From NCBI GenBank assembly GCA_964448135.1, contig CAYUVH010000041.1, positions 48,154-112,153 on the forward strand: a stretch of DNA of 64,000 nt. The letters run 5' to 3'. Under the pieces are notes generated by a model. The model was not told the DNA's origin. It did no database searches and saw nothing but the letters and a program-made list of their open reading frames with translations. Shown piece after piece: positions 43,465-52,645 of this stretch (its first letter is position 1; each line of letters begins with the position of its first letter). The position numbers were made by a program, and so were the translations under genes. Origin of the DNA: CAYUVH01 sp964448135. GTDB lineage: Bacteria > Verrucomicrobiota > Verrucomicrobiia > Limisphaerales > UBA8199.

Positions 43465-44469
43465 CTACTCCGGCTCAAACGCCAGCACCACCCGGAATCC
43501 GAGGTCCGAATCATTTAATGCCGGATGGACCCCAAAAGAAAACCGGCGCGCGGATCGGCAGTCGGATTCCCCAAAATCATACGAGCCGCCGCGCACCACC
43601 TTCACACTGATGGGATTCGTCGCGGGCCCTTGCGGATCAGCCACGGCCCCTCCCGGCAGCGGGCCCAGCCAGTCCTGGCACCATTCCCAGACATTGCCCT
43701 CCATGTCGAACAGCCCCCAGGGATTCGGCAGCAGCTTGCCCACGGGATGAACCGTCGGGCCGCTGTTCGATGCAAACCACGCGTGGTTGGTAAGGCTCGC
43801 GTAAGTGAGGTCATCGCCGTAACTGAATCGCGTGGCAGTCCCCGCCCGCGCGGCGCATTCCCATTCCGCCTCGGTGGGCAGGCGGTAACGGAATCCGGGC
43901 GGAATGTGTCCCGCACCGATCTCCTGTTGCGTCAGTAAATAACAATAGTTGGTCGCGTCCGGCCAGCTCACGCTGGAGATGGGACGGCTCGGGTCACCGG
44001 GAAAGACACTCGGGTTCGAACCGGTCACCGCGAGATATTCCTGCTGGGTGACCTCATATTTTCCGATCCAGAATCCCCGGGTCAGGGTCACTTGCGTCTG
44101 CGGGCCTTCGTTGGCGTTGCGATGGAGCTCGTTGGTGGGGCTTCCCATCGTGAACGTATTGGGGCGGACGAATACCATGTTCACCGGGGCATCCAGTCGG
44201 ATGGCGCGATAGAACTTTTGCCGGGAATTCCGGATATCGTTGTCCGTGAAGCTGAATGCGCCGTCCGTGTTGGTGGAAGCCGCCAGCATTTTCCAACTTT
44301 GCAAATCCGGCGAGTAGAGCACGGCATGGAAACCCGGCGCGACCGTGAGGGTGCCTTGAAATGAATTTGTCGTTACAGCTGCGGCGCCATGGGCTTCGGA
44401 TAACGCGAGCGTGGTGTTGGCCACGCCGCCCAGTAGCAGCAGCCGGATGATTTGTAGAAATGTTTTCAT
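43465..44469 (-). CDS. Secreted formylglycine-generating-enzyme (SUMF1/FGE-sulfatase) domain protein
   Basis: 334 residues from the ATG at 44469 (a GTG at 44475 is also in frame). Signal peptide, then a ~65-residue segment with FHAVLYSPDLQSWKML and QKFYRAIRLD, a strand pattern common at the ends of secreted verrucomicrobial proteins, then an FGE-sulfatase domain from about 98: MVFVRPNTFTMGSP, KYEVTQQEYLAVTG, FRYRLPTEAEWECAARAGT, LFDMEGNVWEWCQDW, VVRGGSYDFGESDCRSARR. The domain in true enzymes converts a sulfatase cysteine to formylglycine with copper held by two cysteines; I do not see that pair clearly, so it may be a binding protein rather than an enzyme. Confidence 0.85.
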   Translation of the reverse strand: MKTFLQIIRLLLLGGVANTTLALSEAHGAAAVTTNSFQGTLTVAPGFHAVLYSPDLQSWKMLAASTNTDGAFSFTDNDIRNSRQKFYRAIRLDAPVNMVFVRPNTFTMGSPTNELHRNANEGPQTQVTLTRGFWIGKYEVTQQEYLAVTGSNPSVFPGDPSRPISSVSWPDATNYCYLLTQQEIGAGHIPPGFRYRLPTEAEWECAARAGTATRFSYGDDLTYASLTNHAWFASNSGPTVHPVGKLLPNPWGLFDMEGNVWEWCQDWLGPLPGGAVADPQGPATNPISVKVVRGGSYDFGESDCRSARRFSFGVHPALNDSDLGFRVVLAFEPE

Positions 44470-44564
44470 ATTCACCGGGTGTGAGTTGGCACACAGTGAA
44501 TTGTTCCCCTCCTGAAGCGGGAAACCTATGGACCGAAAGACCCACTGCCGCGCGGGCGGCAGAG

Positions 44565-45755
44565 TTAAGGAAGATAGTAAGGGCCCAACTCGGCGAGCAC
44601 CTTCGCCTGCAATTCGGCGGCGTTTACCTCGCCCACCTGGCGATAGATGACCTTGCCATCAGGAGCGATAAGCGCGGTGTAAGGCACTGGTCCGGGCGCG
44701 GTTGGGTCAATCGCCTTCAGGAGCGCTTCCGTGTTTGCATCCTTGAAGAGATAATTGTTCGTCCGACGCCCTTCAGCCTTGAAGGACTGCACCAGGCGCG
44801 GGGACGCCGCCGCGTGCTGTCGCGCGAGAAACTCCTGCACTTTGGCTTCGTCCTTCGGATCGTCCACACTGATCGTGATCAATTCAAAATCCCGCGTGCT
44901 GAGCCGCCGCGAAAGCGAGACGAGTCCGGGAAATTCCTTCACACAGGGCGCGCACCACGTGGCCCACACGTTGATCAATCGCAACTTTTTCGAGCCATTG
45001 CGCGCCAGCGCCGCCACACCCGCGGTGTCAATTGCCTCCACCGATACCGGCGTGTGATTCCACTTCTGCTCAGCTTCCGCGACTTCCGCCTCCTTCGTCC
45101 GCCACTTGGTGGAACATCCCTGCGGCATCGTGACCGCCACCGGTACTGGCTGGCCATCCAGCATCGCTTCAATCGCCCGGCTCGCGTCGGAGGATTTCAC
45201 CGTCGCCGCGTCGGCAAACCGCGAATCATCAAACCGCCCCTTGTAGCGCAACTTGCGGTCCTGATCGAAAACGAACACGTGCGGCGTCGCCAAACAACCA
45301 TAGGCTTTGGCCGCGGCCTGCGTGTCGCCATCGAACAGGTACGGAAACACGAAACCCTTCTCCTTCGCGTAGAGCTTCATTTCTGCGAAGCTGTCGTTGT
45401 ATTTGCTGTAACCCAGCTCATCGATGCGGATGCCGTCGGGGTGGTTCGGATTGATGGCCACCACCCCGAGACCGCGCGCCTTCATTTTTGTGACATACGG
45501 GATCAGCCGCGTCTCCACCGCATGGGATACGGGGCAATGATTCGAGAGAAACACCACCATCAACACTTTCGCGTCTTTGAAATCGGCGAGCGTGTAGGTC
45601 CGATCATCAATGCCTTTCAAGGAAAAGTCCGGCGCGGGATCGCCAATCTTCAACTCCTGCACATCCGGGGGCAGCCCGTGACGTCCCTTATCTTCCGCCG
45701 ACAGCGCAATCCACGGCAACAGCAGCGCCAGAACCAACCCGTATTTCATAGACAT
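44565..45755 (-). CDS. Secreted two-domain thiol protein: peroxiredoxin-like plus TlpA-like thioredoxin
   Basis: 396 residues; signal peptide (an ATG six nt later is also possible). Domain 1 (about 38-200) is AhpC/TSA-like: IGDPAPDFSLKGIDDRTYTLADF and FLSNHCPVSHAVE with a single Cys74. Domain 2 (about 235-390) is TlpA/ResA-like with the active site VWATWCAPCVKEF (Cys268, Cys271). Such proteins reduce or rearrange periplasmic disulfides. Because cytochrome c maturation needs reduced CxxCH cysteines and no ResA/CcdA is next to resB-ccsA, this protein could supply that function; that is inference only. A DUF5069 gene lies 30 nt upstream on the same strand. Confidence 0.87.
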   Translation of the reverse strand: MSMKYGLVLALLLPWIALSAEDKGRHGLPPDVQELKIGDPAPDFSLKGIDDRTYTLADFKDAKVLMVVFLSNHCPVSHAVETRLIPYVTKMKARGLGVVAINPNHPDGIRIDELGYSKYNDSFAEMKLYAKEKGFVFPYLFDGDTQAAAKAYGCLATPHVFVFDQDRKLRYKGRFDDSRFADAATVKSSDASRAIEAMLDGQPVPVAVTMPQGCSTKWRTKEAEVAEAEQKWNHTPVSVEAIDTAGVAALARNGSKKLRLINVWATWCAPCVKEFPGLVSLSRRLSTRDFELITISVDDPKDEAKVQEFLARQHAAASPRLVQSFKAEGRRTNNYLFKDANTEALLKAIDPTAPGPVPYTALIAPDGKVIYRQVGEVNAAELQAKVLAELGPYYLP

Positions 45756-45785
45756 GAATTCCGTGACCGGAGACCGGGATAATGT

Positions 45786-46241
45786 CTACGCCTTCCCACC
45801 GAAGAAGACGTGATCGTCCAAGTCGAGATAGTCGAACCACGTCTTCACGTCTTCGCGGGTTTTGCTGAGGCCGCCGACGCGCTCGGTGAAAAGCTCGAGG
45901 GTCTCGACGTCGCCATCCGGACCGCGTTGATCAAAGTAAGCGCTCCATTGTTTAATCTCCCACGGCGCGCGTTTGTTGGGCGCCGTTTCCTCCACCCAGG
46001 CAAGGATTTCACCGTCGCCCTTGCCCTTGGCCAATTCCGCTTTGAGCGCCTCCGCGGTGATCCCCGTGAAGCGGAACCAGTGGCGGTCGGTGGGATTGTT
46101 GTATCTGTATTCGCCGGCAGTGCCGGCCAGGTCGGCGCGGCCCTTGTCCAGGACGCGAGCCAGGATTACATAGCCGCCGATTCGCACGCGGGGGCTGCGG
46201 GGTGGACGTTGGGTCAGGTTGGGAGTGCTGTTTGTGGTCAT
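45786..46241 (-). CDS. DUF5069 family protein
   Basis: 151 residues from the ATG at 46241; the frame is open another 31 codons but those do not resemble the family. Matches the DUF5069 pattern: SPRVRIGGYVILARVLDKGRADLAGTAGEYRYN near the start, HWFRFTGITAEALKAELAKGKGDGEILAWVE in the middle and WFDYLDLDDHVFFGG near the end. Cytoplasmic, no known motif for catalysis; the function is not established. It is upstream of, and probably co-transcribed with, the two-domain thiol protein. Confidence 0.85.
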   Translation of the reverse strand: MTTNSTPNLTQRPPRSPRVRIGGYVILARVLDKGRADLAGTAGEYRYNNPTDRHWFRFTGITAEALKAELAKGKGDGEILAWVEETAPNKRAPWEIKQWSAYFDQRGPDGDVETLELFTERVGGLSKTREDVKTWFDYLDLDDHVFFGGKA

Positions 46242-46387
46242 AAGCTGGACACACCTTCCATCTGCCCTTTGGGGAAAGCAAGAAAACCCTCGAAATGCGC
46301 CTGTTTTCTTAAGAAATTCAGCTGCCTTTTCCACCTGAATTGGAACGAAACCAGCTTTATCCCACTTAGTTGTGAGGAGGCAGAGCA

Positions 46388-47689
46388 GTGCATTCTGAGA
46401 GCGCAGCGGGCGGCAAGCCCAGACTGGTTGTCATATCGAATCACCATTTCGGCCTCGCTCACGTGCTGGACGGCCGCTGGGTGACGATCGGCCGCGCGCC
46501 GGGCAATGCCTTCCAAATCTCCGATGCCTCGGTCTCCGGCCAGCATTGCGAGGTCCTCTTCCGCGACAACGTCCTCCAGGTGCGGGACATGCGCTCGACC
46601 AACGGCACCTTTATCAAAGGCACGCTCGTTACCGAGGGTGTCGTTGATGCCGGTGGAATTTTGCGCCTGGGCGAAGTCGAACTCCGACTGGAAGTGCCCG
46701 CAACCGCGCCGAGCCCCTCCAATGGCGCCACCGCCGCACCCGCCCGCACCAACGGCCACGCCACCACTTACAAACATCAACTGCTCCTGGTGGACGACAG
46801 CATGGCGTTTCTGGAACTGGCCGGCGAAGTGTTCGACTCCCTGGCCCATGGCGAATGGAAAATCCACCAGGCTTGCGGCGCCGACCAGGCACTCGCGCTG
46901 CTGCAACAACATCGCGTCGAACTCGCCGTCCTCGATATCAACATGCCCATGCTGGACGGCTTGCAATTGCTCGCCATGCTCCACCGCCGGCATCCGGAAA
47001 CGAAGCTTGTCGTCCTAACCGGCCTCGCCAGCGAAGCGCGCCGCGCCCAATGCCTCGCCGCCGGAGCGGAACTCTTTCTCGAAAAACCCGTCGCGCGCGA
47101 CGGCCTCCAATTTGTGTTCACCGTCCTGAACGATCTTCTCTCGTGGAAACAGCGCGAGGGCTTTTCCGGCACCCTGCAGCAGGTGGGCCTCGCCGATATC
47201 ATTCAGATCGAGTGCCTCCGCCGCAGCTCGTGCATCCTCGAGATTCACACGGTCCAGCAACGGGGAGAAATCTACATCGAGTCCGGCAACATCGTGCACG
47301 CCGAAGCCGGCGAAGGACTCGCGGGCGAACGCGCCATTCACTCCCTGCTTTCACTGCCGGACGGCCGCTTCCATCTCTCGCCCTTCCGGCAACCCTCCGC
47401 GCGCACGGTCCGGGGCTCCTGGGAATGCCTGCTCATGGAATCCGCCCGCATCCGCGACGAAGAACACAGCGCTCCGAACCCGGACAAAACTAGCTTCATC
47501 ACGCGAATGCCAGTGGAGTCGAAACCCGCTGACTCCAAAACCACCGCCGAATCGCTCCAGCCCATTGTCCCGGAGATCAAGCCGGCCCCTCCGTCCGAAC
47601 CCCTTCCCCCCTCCGAACTAGGCGATGAATTCGTAGTCGTATCCACCTACGACGGCGCCTGGAGCCCGGTAAACGGATCGAAAAAATAA
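46388..47689 (+). CDS. FHA - response-regulator receiver - PATAN (DUF4388) signalling protein
   Basis: 433 residues from a GTG at 46388, supported by a perfect AGGAGG (46375-46380) 7 nt before it. Domains: FHA (about 12-105; TIGRAPGN, SVSGQHCEV, RSTNGTFI) that binds phosphothreonine peptides; receiver domain (about 130-248; LLLVDDS, phospho-acceptor Asp183 in AVLDINMPMLDG, conserved Lys233); DUF4388/PATAN domain (about 257-350; GFSGTLQQVGLADIIQIECL, GEIYIESGNIVHAEAGEGLAGERAI); then a disordered proline-rich tail. It joins Ser/Thr-kinase and two-component signals in one protein without a DNA-binding domain. No kinase gene is adjacent. Confidence 0.92.
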   Translation: MHSESAAGGKPRLVVISNHHFGLAHVLDGRWVTIGRAPGNAFQISDASVSGQHCEVLFRDNVLQVRDMRSTNGTFIKGTLVTEGVVDAGGILRLGEVELRLEVPATAPSPSNGATAAPARTNGHATTYKHQLLLVDDSMAFLELAGEVFDSLAHGEWKIHQACGADQALALLQQHRVELAVLDINMPMLDGLQLLAMLHRRHPETKLVVLTGLASEARRAQCLAAGAELFLEKPVARDGLQFVFTVLNDLLSWKQREGFSGTLQQVGLADIIQIECLRRSSCILEIHTVQQRGEIYIESGNIVHAEAGEGLAGERAIHSLLSLPDGRFHLSPFRQPSARTVRGSWECLLMESARIRDEEHSAPNPDKTSFITRMPVESKPADSKTTAESLQPIVPEIKPAPPSEPLPPSELGDEFVVVSTYDGAWSPVNGSKK

Positions 47690-47692
47690 AGT

Positions 47693-47710
47693 CCCCGGCA
47701 TCCTTCGGGG
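47693..47710. terminator. Weak hairpin between convergent genes
   Basis: CCCCG and CGGGG form a 5-bp stem with an 8-nt loop just after the FHA gene stop and 19 nt before the hydrolase gene stop on the other strand. No T-run follows, so terminator function is uncertain. Confidence 0.35.
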
Positions 47711-47728
47711 CGAAACCTCCTGCTGGAA

Positions 47729-48454
47729 TCACGGATTCCGTATCTGCACCCACCCTCCCGTGGACCACTCGTTGTGCCCGCCGGGGACGGCATGAAATTT
47801 CGTCTGGGGAACGCTCTCCGCGAGTCTGCGGGCGTGCGCTATCGGGATCACCCGGTCGTCCTGGGCGCCAAATATCTCCACACTGCCTCCATAGTTCGAA
47901 AGCGAGCTGATGTTGTCCCAGTCGGCCTCCAGAAAGCCCGCAGATGAAGATCCCACGTACTCCGAGGCAACGCTCTCGAGCGTATCGAAAGGAACCAGCA
48001 GAACGATCTTGTCGGGCGGCGGCGATAGCGTCGCCAGCATGCACGCGGGTCCGCTGCCCACGGATTCTCCCACCACGCACACCGGATTGGTCGGGAACGT
48101 CTTTCTCAATACTTGATATGCCTCGCGGGCGGCGGCATCGAAACTCGATTTGGATGGCTTGCCCGCGCGTGCGCCATATCCCGGATATTCCAGGATGAAA
48201 ACTGAATCGTTCCGTGCGAAGCAGTCCAGCGCATAGACACGATCGGCCGCCTGGCCGGCATTGCCGTGCACCAGCAACCATACATTCTTCGGCGACGACG
48301 CTAGCCGCGCGTATCCAATCACTGCTCCCTTCACCTTCCAGGGTGTCAAACCGTTGTCCCTGGCGTCATGGGTGGGATGAAAAATGACGGAGTGCTGGCT
48401 GCTCATGCATCCCGCCAGCAAAAGTAGCATGCCCGCTGCAAAAACCCTGCTCAT
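47729..48454 (-). CDS. Alpha/beta-hydrolase lipoprotein
   Basis: 241 residues from the ATG at 48454 (a GTG five codons earlier is in frame). Lipobox AAGMLLLLAGC (Cys16). Alpha/beta-hydrolase fold with WLLVHGNAGQAADR (oxyanion loop), nucleophile Ser131 in GESVGSG, acid near Asp199 in GAQDDRVIP, and His227 in GGHNEW. It resembles BEM46/YfhR-like hydrolases; the substrate is unknown. Bound to a membrane on the periplasmic side. Stands alone, convergent with the FHA gene. Confidence 0.88.
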   Translation of the reverse strand: MSRVFAAGMLLLLAGCMSSQHSVIFHPTHDARDNGLTPWKVKGAVIGYARLASSPKNVWLLVHGNAGQAADRVYALDCFARNDSVFILEYPGYGARAGKPSKSSFDAAAREAYQVLRKTFPTNPVCVVGESVGSGPACMLATLSPPPDKIVLLVPFDTLESVASEYVGSSSAGFLEADWDNISSLSNYGGSVEIFGAQDDRVIPIAHARRLAESVPQTKFHAVPGGHNEWSTGGWVQIRNP

Positions 48455-48622
48455 CGTTCGCACTGTCACTCAACCTGTCTCCCAAAGCCGCACGCAAAAG
48501 GCAAGAATTCCAAATCCCGCTCTTTTCTGTTGGATGATGGTGCCCGCTTTTACCGCGTGACTTTGGGACCTTGAACGCGGCCCGCATTATCGCGGATTTT
48601 CCCGCCGGCCCCTCGAGAGCTC

Positions 48623-49627
48623 CTATTCCCCCAGCACGTATGAAAAAATCAAAGGCGCCACAATCGTCGCGTCCGATTCGATCACAAACTTCGGCGTCTT
48701 CACCTCCAGCTTGTCCCAGGTGATTTTTTCGTTCGGCACGGCGCCCGAGTAGCTCCCATAGCTCGTGGTCGAATCACTGATCTGGCAGAAGTACCCCCAC
48801 AACGGCACCTTGCGCCCCATGTCCTGGTGCAGCATCGGCACGACGCAGATCGCGAAATCACCCGCGATGCCGCCGCCAATCTGGAAAAACCCGATGGAAT
48901 GCTTCGCGCTGACCGCCGGATACCATTCCGCCAGCGCCATCATGTATTCCACGCCCGAGCGCACCGTATGCACATCGCGGAACCGTCCCTCAAGACAGTG
49001 CGCGGCATACATGTTTCCGAGCGTCGAATCCTCCCAGCCCGGCACAAAAATCGGGAGGTTCTTTTCCGCCGCCGCCAACATCCAGCTGTTCGCCGGGTCG
49101 ATCTCGTAATATTTCTTGAGCGCGCCGCTGCGCAGCATCGAATAGAGAAACTCGTGCGGAAATGCCCGCCTTCCCTGCCGGTCCGCCGCCTGCCACTCCT
49201 TGCGGATCGCCGATTCGATCCGCCGCATCGCCCGCCCCTCGGGAATGCACGTGTCGGTCACGCGATTGTAGTGGCTGTCGAGCAGCGCCTTTTCCTCCTT
49301 CGCGGAGAGTTCGCGGTAATTCGGCACCCGCCGGTAGTGGTCGTGCGCCACCAGGTTGAACACGTCCTCCTCGAGGTTTGCGCCGGTGCAACATACTGCG
49401 TGCACCTTGCCCCGCCGGATCATCTCCGCCAGCGATACCCCCAACTCCGCCGTGCTCATCGCCCCGGCCAGCGTCATGAGCATGCGTCCACCCTCGCTCA
49501 AATGACGGCGATAGGCCACGGCGGCATCGCGCAGCGTGGCCGCGTTGAAGTGACGGTAATGGCGGTCAACGAACTGCGAGACAGGGCCGGCCCACCCGCG
49601 GGTGGATTTGGTTTTGCCTGTTTTCAT
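48623..49627 (-). CDS. Deoxyhypusine-synthase family protein (probable homospermidine- or polyamine-transferring enzyme)
   Basis: 334 residues from the ATG at 49627; a TTG at 49678 is in frame but adds nothing typical. Matches the deoxyhypusine synthase family: GGRMLMTLAGAMSTAELGVSLAEMI, HAVCCTGANLEEDVFNLVAHDHY, IGFFQIGGGIAGDFAICVVPML and C-terminal SYGSYSGAVPNEKITWDKLEV. The lysine of ITWDKL (about residue 306) sits at the place of the catalytic lysine that forms the imine intermediate. Bacteria lack the eIF5A substrate; bacterial members are thought to make homospermidine or modify other amines. No polyamine gene is next to it. Confidence 0.88.
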   Translation of the reverse strand: MKTGKTKSTRGWAGPVSQFVDRHYRHFNAATLRDAAVAYRRHLSEGGRMLMTLAGAMSTAELGVSLAEMIRRGKVHAVCCTGANLEEDVFNLVAHDHYRRVPNYRELSAKEEKALLDSHYNRVTDTCIPEGRAMRRIESAIRKEWQAADRQGRRAFPHEFLYSMLRSGALKKYYEIDPANSWMLAAAEKNLPIFVPGWEDSTLGNMYAAHCLEGRFRDVHTVRSGVEYMMALAEWYPAVSAKHSIGFFQIGGGIAGDFAICVVPMLHQDMGRKVPLWGYFCQISDSTTSYGSYSGAVPNEKITWDKLEVKTPKFVIESDATIVAPLIFSYVLGE

Positions 49628-49778
49628 TAATCGAACTGGCGGTCTTCTGTTCGGACCTCCGATGAGGAGTTGACCCAATACACAACCGCAACTTCAACTC
49701 GTCATCGACGCCAAAGGTGGCTTTACAAACAAAATGTGCAAATCTCGCGCGCGGAGCAATGGCTTTTTGAATTAAACC

Positions 49779-51167
49779 TCACTTCGCGAGGTCGCGGATC
49801 AGGAGATCAAACGCCTTCGTCCCCGCCGCAAAATCCTCCGGCCGGATCCGCTCATCCTTCCCGTGCATCCGCACGTCATCGCGATCCACCGGAATTCCTG
49901 CGATCCCATAAGTCGGAATTCCCATGCGCCGCAACTTCGCGCCGTCGGTCGCTCCCGTCTCCATCGTCGGCACGACGGGGCAATTCGTCCACACTTCCGC
50001 GGTGCTGCGGCGCACCGCCTGCAGCACGTCATCGCGCAAGGGCGAGGCATCATTGGGCCGCACCTTGCCCAGGAGCTTCACTTTGATCCGCGGCTCGGCG
50101 AGCACCCCCACGAGTTGCTTTTGAATCTCGAAAATGTCCTCGCCCGGCAGGAGGCGGCAATTGACGACCGCGCCGGCGCTCTGCGGCAGCGCGTTGGTGG
50201 CGTGACCGCCGAAGATCATCGTCGTGACCAGCGTGGTGCGCAGCCGCGCGTTCCACTCGGGGTCCTTCGCCAGTTCCGCGATGGCCGCCGCGTCGCCGCT
50301 CGCCGCGCGCTTCATCAGCGCGCCCGTTTCGCCGCCCTGGACCATGGCCATGCGCTGAAAAAAAGCGCGCGTCGTCTGGTCGAGATGCGGCGCGGGTTGC
50401 CACGCATCCAGCCGCGCGAGTCCGCGCGCGAGCACCTGGATCGCGGTGTCCGGATGCGGCAGGCTGCTGTGGCCGCCGGGGTCGGTGATAGTCAGCTCGA
50501 ACGTGTAAAAAGTCTTCTCGCTGGTCTGAAACGAACGAAACACCGGCCGGCCCTTGTCTGATTCCGGCCCGCCGCCGTCGCCATTCAGGCAATATTCCGC
50601 GTCAATGAGTTCGCGGTGATTTTCCAGCAGCCACTCGATGCCATTGTAGAATGTCGCGCCTTCCTCGCCCGTCGTGAGCGCCAGGATGAGATCACGTTTG
50701 GGAACGAACCCTTCCTTCTTCAGTTGGATGAACACCGCCGCCTCGATCGCGGCCTCGCCTTTGATGTCCTGCGTGCCACGGCCGTAAAGCCAGCCATCCT
50801 TCTCCGTCAGCTTGAATGGCGGCACCGTCCAGTCCGCCGGTTTTGCTTCCACGACATCCAGGTGCGATATGACCAGGATGGGCTTGGCCCGCACTCGCCC
50901 TTTCAACCGCGCCACAAAATTCTTATGCCGCCCCTCGGGTCCGATGACTTGAACGTCATTCGTCGGATACCCCGCCGCGATGAAACGCTGCGCCAGCGCT
51001 TCCGCCAGCGGCGTCGTATCCCCATGCTCACCGGTCGTGTCCGTTTCGATCATCTGCTTCAGTATGTCACGGGCAAGCGCCGGCAACGGTTCCTCCGCAC
51101 CCCGGCCGGACCAAACCAGGGCGGCGGCGAGGAATAAAGCGACAATGATTGTACTACGAATTCTCAT
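49779..51167 (-). CDS. Secreted M20 family zinc peptidase/deacylase
   Basis: 462 residues from the ATG at 51167, overlapping the upstream Gfo/Idh/MocA stop by 4 nt. Signal peptide (MRIRSTIIVALFLAAALVWSG). M20 family metal ligands and base: His102 and Asp104 in VISHLDVVEAK, Asp134 in GRGTQDIKGE, Glu168-Glu169 in TTGEEGA, then DPGGHSSLPHPD of the dimerisation domain and a late histidine in DVRMHGKDERI. The family hydrolyses peptides or N-acyl amino acids; the substrate is not clear here. Probably in one operon with the oxidoreductase. Confidence 0.9.
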   Translation of the reverse strand: MRIRSTIIVALFLAAALVWSGRGAEEPLPALARDILKQMIETDTTGEHGDTTPLAEALAQRFIAAGYPTNDVQVIGPEGRHKNFVARLKGRVRAKPILVISHLDVVEAKPADWTVPPFKLTEKDGWLYGRGTQDIKGEAAIEAAVFIQLKKEGFVPKRDLILALTTGEEGATFYNGIEWLLENHRELIDAEYCLNGDGGGPESDKGRPVFRSFQTSEKTFYTFELTITDPGGHSSLPHPDTAIQVLARGLARLDAWQPAPHLDQTTRAFFQRMAMVQGGETGALMKRAASGDAAAIAELAKDPEWNARLRTTLVTTMIFGGHATNALPQSAGAVVNCRLLPGEDIFEIQKQLVGVLAEPRIKVKLLGKVRPNDASPLRDDVLQAVRRSTAEVWTNCPVVPTMETGATDGAKLRRMGIPTYGIAGIPVDRDDVRMHGKDERIRPEDFAAGTKAFDLLIRDLAK

Positions 51168-52462
51168 ATAAGCTGCCAGCCCGGCCGGTAGTGATGTTGT
51201 ATATAGGCCGTGGCCTCCGGGCAATTCTTCGCCCGCAATTTTTTGGTGTCCCATTCAATCCGGCGATTCACCCGAAACGCCAGGTTCCCCACCAGCACCG
51301 CTTCGGTCAGCGTGCCGGAATAATCAAAGTTGCACGTGGTGGGCTGGCCGGTCTTGCAGGCGCGTATCCATTCCAGGTGATGCCCGATGGAATCAGGGAT
51401 GGACGGCGCCGGCGCGACGTGCCCCGCAAAATCCTTCTCCGGCAGCAGGAGGTGATTGCCGTAATCCGCCAGAATCTGTCCCTGGCTGCCAATGAACAAC
51501 ACGCCGCTCTTCCACTTCGCGGCGAGTTCCGGTGCCAGGATGTCGGCCGACGGCTGCTTCCCGCCGTGATACCACGTGAGCGCCACGGGCGGACGCTTCT
51601 CCCGCGCGGGATAATCGTAGCGCAGGATTAACCACGGCGGTGGACATTCCGGATCGGGCGGTTGCGCGGCGATCACGTCCGCACTGTCCGGAGCGCCCAG
51701 CCCCAGCGCCCAGTGCGGCAAGTCCATGAAGTGACATCCGAAATCCGCCAGCGCCCCGCCGCCAAAGGCCCACCAATTCCGCCAGGCGATCGGCACGTAT
51801 TCCGGGCTGTAGGGCCGCGCTGGGACCGGACCCAACCATAAATCATAATGCAAATCCGCGGGCACTGCCGGGGCATCCTTCGGCAATGTCTTGCCGCCAT
51901 ACGTGGCGTTCACCCACACGTGCACCTCGCGAATCGGCCCGATCACGCCCGACTGCACCAGTTCCACCGTGCGACGGTAATTCGTTCCCGCGTGAATCTG
52001 CGTTCCGAGTTGCGTCGCCTTTTTCGATTCCCGCGCCGCATTCATCACCGCGCGGCACTCCGACAACGTCCGGGTGAGCGGCTTCTCCGAATAGACGTGC
52101 CGCCCACTCCGCAACGCACCCACCGTGGCCACCGCGTGCGTGTGATCCGGCGTCGCCACCACCACCGCATCAATGTCCTTTAGTTCGAGCAGCCGCCGGA
52201 AATCATTGTAAGTCTTCGCCTGCGGAAACTTGCCCGCGACCTCCTTGAGATACGTGTCATTGACGTCGCAGAGGGCGACAATGTTCTCACCGGCAACATT
52301 GTCGAGGTTGTAGCGCCCCTGGTGGGCGATGCCGATGACGCCGATGTTAAGCTTTTCATTCGGCGAAGCGCGTCCGATCCGGACGCCGCCCGCGATGGCA
52401 GCCCCGGCAGCAACTATGCTGGTCTGGCGCAAAAAGTCCCGGCGTGTGCTCAAAGTCTTCAT
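51164..52462 (-). CDS. Tat-exported Gfo/Idh/MocA family oxidoreductase
   Basis: 432 residues. A twin-arginine signal STRRDFLRQTSIVAAGAAIAGG is followed by a Rossmann domain (LNIGVIGIAHQGRYNLDNV; VVVATPDHTHAVATVGALRSGRHVYSEKPL with the family EKP motif) and the C-terminal alpha/beta domain (VWVNATYGGK, GGGALADFGCHFMDLPHW). Family members oxidise or reduce sugars and polyols with tightly bound NAD(P). Exported members are numerous in Verrucomicrobia and Planctomycetes and are often near DUF1080 genes, as here (53 kb). Coupled to the M20 gene by a 4-nt overlap. Confidence 0.92.
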   Translation of the reverse strand: MKTLSTRRDFLRQTSIVAAGAAIAGGVRIGRASPNEKLNIGVIGIAHQGRYNLDNVAGENIVALCDVNDTYLKEVAGKFPQAKTYNDFRRLLELKDIDAVVVATPDHTHAVATVGALRSGRHVYSEKPLTRTLSECRAVMNAARESKKATQLGTQIHAGTNYRRTVELVQSGVIGPIREVHVWVNATYGGKTLPKDAPAVPADLHYDLWLGPVPARPYSPEYVPIAWRNWWAFGGGALADFGCHFMDLPHWALGLGAPDSADVIAAQPPDPECPPPWLILRYDYPAREKRPPVALTWYHGGKQPSADILAPELAAKWKSGVLFIGSQGQILADYGNHLLLPEKDFAGHVAPAPSIPDSIGHHLEWIRACKTGQPTTCNFDYSGTLTEAVLVGNLAFRVNRRIEWDTKKLRAKNCPEATAYIQHHYRPGWQLI

Positions 52463-52510
52463 AACGTGTAAAAACCAAACTATCCGCGAGCCCCCATTCC
52501 CTGCGTAGCA

Positions 52511-52629
52511 GCCGAGGTAACGAGGCTCATTCCAAACGGCGGCCCTGCGCGGCGGGCGACAACCAAATCGAAACGCTTTTCCGCACCGACCGAACGCTCC
52601 CCCTCTCCCTGGGGGAGAAGGCCGGGGTG
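52511..52629 (-). repeat. Dispersed intergenic repeat, copy B
   Basis: It lies between the Gfo/Idh/MocA and DUF1080 genes. Blocks at 52511-52530 and 52596-52629, 65 nt apart, match copy A (861-880 and 761-794) in inverted orientation; the 20-nt block is identical. It also contains the CCCTCTCCCTGGGGGAGAAG-type inverted repeat that could fold as a hairpin. Confidence 0.75.
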
Positions 52630-52645
52630 AGGGCGCGCCTTAAAG

